From positions 3,432,001-3,496,000 of the forward strand of contig JNLK01000001.1 of NCBI GenBank assembly GCA_000703065.1: DNA of 64,000 bases, written 5' to 3'. How positions within the stretch are numbered: position 1 is the first letter of the stretch; every line of letters begins with the position of its first letter. This document shows, one piece after another, positions 59,612-64,000 of this stretch. Under the pieces are notes generated by a model. It was not told where the DNA came from. It did not search any database and saw nothing but the letters and a program-made list of their open reading frames with translations. The translations under genes and the position numbers were made by a program. Source of the DNA: Lachnospiraceae bacterium AC2029 (lineage in GTDB: Bacteria; Bacillota; Clostridia; Lachnospirales; Lachnospiraceae).

Positions 59612-60619
59612 CTAACTGTTCAGAATTTCCATGATTTTTTTCTCTCGTTCCGGGAATATCTCGTAGAAGTGCTTCCCGAATCTCAGAATGCCATTATTTT
59701 CATCGTTCATAAATTCGAAAAAGTCGTTATATATGGGGTCCAGCTCGGCAAGGCGTGGGTAGAGTGTCTGATCTGCCGGAAGCATATACTGAAGCTTTCC
59801 GTCCACGCAGCAGATATCATAGATAAAATCACTATCGGAAATGATCTCCATCAGGTCCAGACAATCCAGCAGCTTATCCCCCGAAACATTTCTGCCGAGA
59901 GATGCAAGGTCCACAGGATAGAGCGGCATTTCATTGGTTGGGTTGTCGGACAGGTTCAGGGTCCGGACCTTGTATTTGCCGGTATCAAAGCGCCGGATAT
60001 CCTCGGTAAATCCAATGATATATTTGCAATCACCGTTCATAAACCGGGTAAAGCCGTCATAAGTCGCAAAGTGTGAATTCTCATAGGTGTCGTTGTTCAT
60101 GAGAAGCCTAAGCTGCTTGATCGTGCGGTTGACGGTATCCTGCTGCCCCTGAATGGTGCAAAATGCATAGAGATAATAAAAGGGCGCCATAGACTTCAGC
60201 GGCGCGGCAAGCCCCTCCGGGATATCGAAAATGTTGGTCATGGGGAAATCATCCTCTTCCCTGAAGATGAGAACATTGGAGCAGGCCATTAGCGGGATGC
60301 CGTAGATCTTATTATGGATACGGCTCCGATCGAGGATCCAGGGGAAGACCCTGCCGGTGTCAATGATATCCGGCAGCACGCGCAGATATCCTTCATCCAC
60401 CAGAGTTGACATGACGATGGCATCATAACAGTAGACGTCACCGTCATACCCCGGTTTCTCATTGTAGCAGTTCCAATTGCGGAATTCCAGCGGACGCGTG
60501 TGACCGCTGTCGCGGAACCGCTTCTCAAGTCTTGAACAGAAAGCTTTCGTATCGGAAAGATCGAAATAGTAATATACGATTATCGGCGATTCTTCCGATC
60601 CATTCTTTATATTCTCCAT
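59612..60619 (-). CDS. Thiaminase-I-like / solute-binding-fold protein
   Basis: A protein of 335 aa. It lacks a signal peptide (MENIKNGSEESPIIVYYYFD). YDGDVYCYDAIVMSTLVDEG, IHNKIYGIPLMACSNVLIFR and MNNDTYENSHFATYDGFTRF resemble thiamine pyridinylase (thiaminase I), which has a periplasmic-binding fold and a catalytic Cys in the GIPxxxC block. Here that is Cys in IPLMACSN, about residue 128. If so it swaps the thiazole of thiamine for another base. A sugar-binding protein is the alternative. ATG 60619 follows AAGGAGGTTCT. The MTAN lipoprotein is the next gene. Confidence 0.5.
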   Translation of the reverse strand: MENIKNGSEESPIIVYYYFDLSDTKAFCSRLEKRFRDSGHTRPLEFRNWNCYNEKPGYDGDVYCYDAIVMSTLVDEGYLRVLPDIIDTGRVFPWILDRSRIHNKIYGIPLMACSNVLIFREEDDFPMTNIFDIPEGLAAPLKSMAPFYYLYAFCTIQGQQDTVNRTIKQLRLLMNNDTYENSHFATYDGFTRFMNGDCKYIIGFTEDIRRFDTGKYKVRTLNLSDNPTNEMPLYPVDLASLGRNVSGDKLLDCLDLMEIISDSDFIYDICCVDGKLQYMLPADQTLYPRLAELDPIYNDFFEFMNDENNGILRFGKHFYEIFPEREKKIMEILNS

Positions 60620-60655
60620 AGAACCTCCTTGATATAGCTCCGGTCCGACGGTCAT

Positions 60656-61066
60656 GAATGCTTATCTGAACGTGAGCCACGCGCTCATTTGATTTAGAGC
60701 CACTTCCGCTCACCTGAAAGACCAACATTTTCCTTGGATTTTTCCCTGAATTTTCAGGCAATAAGAAAGGCATAGACCCCGTGCTTATGGTATAATTGAG
60801 TTGTTGAGACAAATACGCCAAAGGGAGTTCCTGTGCCTGGTTCGATTATACCACAGGATCAGGATGGAAAGAACATTTTTACGCGATTATACAGTCGTCT
60901 TATCGTATTGTGAAGCGGGCAAATGTGGACTATGTGTATCAATCCATTTTCGAGATAACAAGTAACTGTCTTTTGAAGCTTTTATAAATGTATGAAGCTC
61001 AGTCATCCGGCTGCAAGCGACGACACAAAATCAGCTTAACGAAATTTACTGAACAGGAGGGCATGC
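60656..61066. other. Intergenic region without identified gene
   Basis: The region between the divergent thiaminase-like and aldo/keto reductase genes. It contains GGTATAATTG near 60788, a possible -10 on the + strand, and an open stretch reading MERTFLRDYTVVLSYCEAGK that I cannot assign. No riboswitch-like structure or clear terminator seen. Confidence 0.4.
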
Positions 61067-61070
61067 GGTG

Positions 61071-62126
61071 ATGAAATATACAAGACTCGGAAATTCTGAA
61101 TTAAATGTATCCCGTATCTGTATGGGCTGTATGGGATTTGGCGATGCGACAAAGGGGCAGCACAGCTGGACGATAGATGAGGAGCATTCCAGAGAGATCA
61201 TAAAGCGAGGTCTTGATCTCGGAGTGAATTTCTATGATACAGCGATAGCTTATCAGAGCGGTACCAGCGAGCAATATGTCGGACGTGCGCTAAGGGATTA
61301 TACAAAGCGAGAGGATGTAGTTGTTGCTACAAAATTCCTTCCAAGGACGCCGGAAGAGATAGAAAATGGGATCACGGGTCAGCAGCATATCGAAAATATG
61401 ATAAACACGAGTCTTCGGAATCTTGGCATGGACTATGTGGATCTTTATATCTATCATATGTGGGACTGGAATACAGATCTGTATGATATCATGGACGGCC
61501 TGAACCGAATCGTGAAAGCGGGTAAGGCAAGATATATCGGCATTTCCAACTGTTTTGCATGGCAGATCGCAAAGGCAAATGCGCTGGCGGAAAAAGAAGG
61601 CTTTGCCCGGTTTATTTCCATCCAGGGGCATTATAATCTGATCTTCCGTGAAGAAGAGCGTGAGATGGTACCATATTGCGAGGAAGAAAATATCGCGCTC
61701 ACTCCTTACAGCGCATTGGCAAGCGGAAGGCTTTCGCGAAAGCCGGGCGAAGGGGATACCAGGAGAGCGGCCGAGGATTCCTATGCAAAGTTTAAATATG
61801 ATGCTACCGCTGAGCAGGATAATGTGATCATAGGTCGTGTGGCAGAACTTGCCGAGAAACGCGGCGTGACCATGACGGAGGTATCTCTGGCGTGGCTTCT
61901 TACCAAAGTGACATCTCCGGTGGTTGGAGCAACCAGGCTGCATCACATCGAAGGAGCCGCAAAGGCTGTAGATCTGGAGCTAACGGATGATGAAATGAAA
62001 CTCCTTGAGGAGCCCTATTTGCCTCATCCTCTTGCAGGTGTCATGGCGCAGAATAAGAGGAGCGATGCATCGAAGAAGCACGTATGGACCACAGGAGCGC
62101 AGAAGATCATAGGAGGTGACAAATGA
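61071..62126 (+). CDS. Aldo/keto reductase
   Basis: A protein of 351 aa. Tetrad segments: Asp/Tyr in GVNFYDTAIAYQSGTSEQYV, Lys in VVVATKFLPR, His in VDLYIYHMWDWNTDLYDIMD; the NADPH-binding C terminus has SLAWLLTKVTSPVVGATRLH. The N terminus YTRLGNSELNVSRICMGCMG is the YhdN/GRP type. ATG 61071 (GTG 61068 possible) follows AACAGGAGGGC. A flavodoxin remnant overlaps its stop by 4 bp, the same AKR-flavodoxin neighbourhood seen decayed at 17.9 kb. Confidence 0.9.
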   Translation: MKYTRLGNSELNVSRICMGCMGFGDATKGQHSWTIDEEHSREIIKRGLDLGVNFYDTAIAYQSGTSEQYVGRALRDYTKREDVVVATKFLPRTPEEIENGITGQQHIENMINTSLRNLGMDYVDLYIYHMWDWNTDLYDIMDGLNRIVKAGKARYIGISNCFAWQIAKANALAEKEGFARFISIQGHYNLIFREEEREMVPYCEEENIALTPYSALASGRLSRKPGEGDTRRAAEDSYAKFKYDATAEQDNVIIGRVAELAEKRGVTMTEVSLAWLLTKVTSPVVGATRLHHIEGAAKAVDLELTDDEMKLLEEPYLPHPLAGVMAQNKRSDASKKHVWTTGAQKIIGGDK

Positions 62127-62266
62127 GTAAAGCATTAGTAGCATATTTCAGCGCAAGCGGAGTGACAAAAAGAGCAGCCACGGGTTCTAAGGCAGCTGAT
62201 TCCAAGGACGCAGTAAAAAAATGGTTTGCAGCAAACGGATTGATCCTAAAGGCCTCGGTTCGATGA
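62123..62266 (+). pseudogene. Flavodoxin with internal deletion
   Basis: ATGA overlap with the reductase and GGAGGTG upstream. It reads MSKALVAYFSASGVTKRAA (the FMN-loop start of a flavodoxin) and then joins directly to a C-terminal-like SKDAVKKWFAANGL and stops at 47 aa. Some 100 central residues are gone, so no FMN fold can form. Confidence 0.75.
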
Positions 62267-62283
62267 ACTGGGGCCTTTTTTGG
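62248..62283 (+). terminator. Terminator of the aldo/keto reductase operon
   Basis: AAAGGCC-TCGGTT ... AACTGG-GGCCTTT hairpin followed by TTTT, overlapping the end of the flavodoxin remnant. Confidence 0.8.
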
Positions 62284-62289
62284 TTTTAC

Positions 62290-62328
62290 AAAAAGGCTCC
62301 CTGCATCAAAGGAAAATGCAGGGAGGCC
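62290..62328 (-). terminator. Terminator of the alcohol dehydrogenase gene (minus strand)
   Basis: On the minus strand GGCCTCCCTGCAT-N9-ATGCAGGGAGCC followed by TTTTTGT, 55-90 bp after the dehydrogenase stop. Confidence 0.8.
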
Positions 62329-62382
62329 GGAGTTATGAGATGTTACGATTATATTAGTTCGTGTTTTTGGATGAGAACTGCT

Positions 62383-63528
62383 TTACATGAGTTTCTTAAA
62401 CATGTCTCTGAATTGATCGAGGGTGGCCGGTTTGGGATTTCCCGGGGCGCATGCATCAGCAGCTGCGGATTCGCACAGGAAATCAAGATCTTCCTCTTTC
62501 AGTTTATCAAGTTTGGTCGGGATTCCGACATCAACAGAAAGCTGGCGTACTGCATCGATGGCAGCCTTTCTGTAAGCGTTCTGATCCATACCGGTGGTAT
62601 CAACGCCAAATGCTTCAGCGATGTACTTGAACTTCTCACCGGTTGCTTCGGCATTGAATTCCATTACGATCGGAAGCATCATAGCGCAGGCAACTCCGTG
62701 AGGTGTATCATATACGGCACCTAAGGTATGGGCCATGGAGTGTGCGATTCCAAGACCGACATTCGAATATGCCATAGCTGTGACATACTGAGCGAGAGCC
62801 ATTCCTTCACGTCCATCGGGATCGTTATCTACAGCTTTACGCAGGTTCTTTGCGATCAGTTGGATCGCTTCAAGGTTCAGGCAGTCGGACAGTTCCCAGG
62901 CTGCTGCCGTGGTGTACCCTTCGATGGCATGAGTCAGTGCATCCATACCGGTTGAAGCGGTAAGTCCCTTCGGCATGGTTGACATCATATCCGGGTCAAC
63001 AACAGCCACATCTGGGATGTCGTTGGGATCTACACAGACGAATTTCCGTTTCTTTTCCACGTCAGTGATGACATAGTTGATGGTAGACTCAGCACCGGTT
63101 CCGCCGGTTGTCGGGACTGCGATGGTAAACACAGTGCGCTGTTTGGTGGGAGCTACGCCCTCCAGAGAGCGGACATCCGCGAATTCCGGATTGTTCACGA
63201 TGATTCCGATGCCTTTTCCGGTATCCATGGAAGAGCCGCCTCCGATGGTGATCATAAAATCTGCACCGGATGCCTTATAAGCGGCAACACCACTCTGAAC
63301 ATTTTCAATGGTAGGATTCGGTTTGATGTCGGAATAGACTTCAAAATCAATGCCGTTTTCCTTCAGAAGATCGGTTACTTTTGCGGTCACACCGAACTTG
63401 ACCAGATCCGGGTCGGAAGCGACAAATGCCTTTTTGAAACCTTTGGATTTCACAATCCCGGGAATCTCTTTGATAGCACCGTGTCCGTGATAGGAAACAC
63501 CATTCAGTACAAAACGATTAACAGCCAT
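62383..63528 (-). CDS. fucO: Iron-containing alcohol dehydrogenase (lactaldehyde reductase/FucO type)
   Basis: A protein of 381 aa. It has the FMITIGGGSSMDTGKGIGII NAD-binding loop, VPTTGGTGAESTINYVIT, and Fe ligands in STGMDALTHAIEGY (Asp, His) and GIAHSMAHTLGAVYDTPHGV (His, His). Length and blocks match FucO/1,3-propanediol dehydrogenase. It reduces lactaldehyde-like substrates; with no fucose or rhamnose genes nearby the exact substrate is open. AAGAGGAGGTATAGTTAA precedes the ATG. A possible flavodoxin tail lies just upstream. Confidence 0.85.
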   Translation of the reverse strand: MAVNRFVLNGVSYHGHGAIKEIPGIVKSKGFKKAFVASDPDLVKFGVTAKVTDLLKENGIDFEVYSDIKPNPTIENVQSGVAAYKASGADFMITIGGGSSMDTGKGIGIIVNNPEFADVRSLEGVAPTKQRTVFTIAVPTTGGTGAESTINYVITDVEKKRKFVCVDPNDIPDVAVVDPDMMSTMPKGLTASTGMDALTHAIEGYTTAAAWELSDCLNLEAIQLIAKNLRKAVDNDPDGREGMALAQYVTAMAYSNVGLGIAHSMAHTLGAVYDTPHGVACAMMLPIVMEFNAEATGEKFKYIAEAFGVDTTGMDQNAYRKAAIDAVRQLSVDVGIPTKLDKLKEEDLDFLCESAAADACAPGNPKPATLDQFRDMFKKLM

Positions 63529-63560
63529 TTAACTATACCTCCTCTTTTTGATTTGTAATC

Positions 63561-63642
63561 TTACTCCTGAACGATTTTTGCATCAGGAGCATTCTTCTTG
63601 ATGCTGGCAATGCCCTTCTTGCAGGACGGCTTTCTGTGAAAT
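63561..63642 (-). pseudogene. Possible C-terminal remnant upstream of the dehydrogenase
   Basis: On the minus strand the frame ending at 63561-63563 reads KPSCKKGIASIKKNAPDAKI then VQE and stops, 30 bp before the dehydrogenase start. The shape (amphipathic helix with APDAKIV end) resembles flavodoxin tails, but this is a weak match and the rest of the gene is missing. Confidence 0.35.
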
Positions 63643-63837
63643 AACCCCGCGCGCGGTTAGTCGCGCCTATACGATTTCATTGTAATGGATGTAATGGAGG
63701 AGTACAAGTAGATTTTAACCATATAGTTACTCAAGAAAAGATTATTAGGGTAAATGAGCAAAAACTTTAGATTACAAAAGAAAATAAAGAAAAGATAAGA
63801 ACTGAATAAAAACGAAATATGAAGTAGCCAGAAATAA

Positions 63838-63864
63838 TTAGCACTCACCTCTTGACAGTGCTAA
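63838..63864. promoter_or_regulatory. CIRCE element (HrcA operator)
   Basis: TTAGCACTC-N9-CAGTGCTAA, differing from the consensus TTAGCACTC-N9-GAGTGCTAA at one base. It overlaps the promoter at 63852-63880, so the HrcA repressor should control the next gene in response to heat. Confidence 0.9.
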
Positions 63865-63880
63865 CAATTTGTGCTATAAC
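63852..63880 (+). promoter_or_regulatory. Heat-shock promoter within the CIRCE element
   Basis: TTGACA (63852-63857), a 17-nt spacer, TATAAC (63875-63880). The -35 lies in the centre of the CIRCE palindrome. Confidence 0.85.
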
Positions 63881-63989
63881 ATAGTCAGAACAAAGGAATA
63901 GAGAAGATTCCGGGTAAGAATCCAAACGCTCCTTCCATTGCTCATGAAACTTATTAAATAATATTTTTCTTGAGAAGGAGGAATGACTT

Positions 63990-64000
63990 ATGTTACTACC
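63990..64000 (+). CDS. Start of a heat-shock gene, probably Hsp20 (3' cut by window)
   Basis: ATG 63990 follows GAAGGAGGAATGACTT and begins MLLP. Only three complete codons and part of a fourth are inside the window. A CIRCE-controlled promoter precedes it by about 110 bp. Small heat-shock proteins of Lachnospiraceae often begin M-L-x-P-S, which suits the visible start, whereas GroES and DnaK do not. The identification rests on this and the operator. Confidence 0.5.

Noticed and set aside
60620-60850. TPP riboswitch before the thiaminase-like gene
   Set aside because: I looked on the minus strand for the conserved CTGAGA and ACCTG segments in order and did not find them.

Overview
The window looks like part of the chromosome of an anaerobic Firmicute, most likely a Lachnospiraceae-type clostridium. 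The reasons are strong AGGAGG ribosome binding sites, TTGACA/TATAAT promoters, a CIRCE element (HrcA operator), a BirA-type biotin operator, SpoIIE/RsbW/STAS partner-switching proteins, iron alcohol dehydrogenases, secreted flavodoxins, and no respiratory or sporulation genes. There are no tRNA, rRNA or CRISPR loci. The region is accessory in character: many small redox and regulatory operons alternate with insertion sequences and at least a dozen decayed gene fragments.

Layout. 0-3.4 kb: a potassium-channel-like protein, a polytopic membrane protein and a VOC-fold protein. 3.4-7.2 kb: a flavin electron-transfer pair (ApbE flavinyltransferase and a NapH-like ferredoxin with two FMN-binding domains) divergent from bioB, whose promoter carries a perfect BirA-type operator. 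7.2-10 kb: a TraG/VirD4 remnant, a YoaP-type acetyltransferase and small genes. 10-13.2 kb: an IS200/IS605-type tnpB element split by an IS30-family element, with the target duplication visible. 13.3-18.1 kb: a duplicated and collapsed small gene, a condensation-fold acyltransferase, a lipoprotein nucleosidase, a PAF-acetylhydrolase-like hydrolase, and LysR and aldo/keto reductase remnants. 18.1-24.8 kb: a TetR-controlled redox operon (CMD protein, two cyclophilin-like proteins, two lipoprotein flavodoxins, a DUF4405-type membrane protein, an iron alcohol dehydrogenase and a flavin reductase). 26.8-36.3 kb: two sets of partner-switching genes, one leading into a MATE transporter fused to an RsbW-like domain and one following a sugar kinase and a SpoIIE phosphatase. 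Between them are a TetR/epimerase pair and a decayed LanM lanthipeptide synthetase.

36-47 kb: assorted enzymes (AlkZ-related protein, M18 aminopeptidase, acyltransferase, trypsin-like lipoprotein), a SRAP remnant, and a complete IS200/IS605 element with tnpA, tnpB and a probable omega RNA. 47.2-50.6 kb: a second IS30-family element interrupted by an IS1111/IS110-type element. The long 3' non-coding part of the latter has a 25-nt closing stem and short matches to both target flanks, as expected of a bridge RNA. 50.7-58.8 kb: a serpin with a translationally coupled micro-ORF, a WYL regulator remnant, several DNA-binding or helicase remnants and an intact four-gene operon (NERD nuclease, two unknown proteins, CbxX/SpoVK-type AAA+ ATPase) that resembles a defence or stress island. 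58.8-64 kb: a second lipoprotein nucleosidase beside a thiaminase-I-like protein, an aldo/keto reductase, a FucO-like dehydrogenase, and a CIRCE-controlled gene cut by the window end that is probably hsp20.

The most interesting candidates are the MATE/RsbW fusion in a partner-switching operon, the NERD-AAA operon, the IS1111 bridge RNA with readable guides, and the extracytoplasmic flavodoxin/cyclophilin cluster. All functions are inferred from motifs read by eye; no database search was possible.
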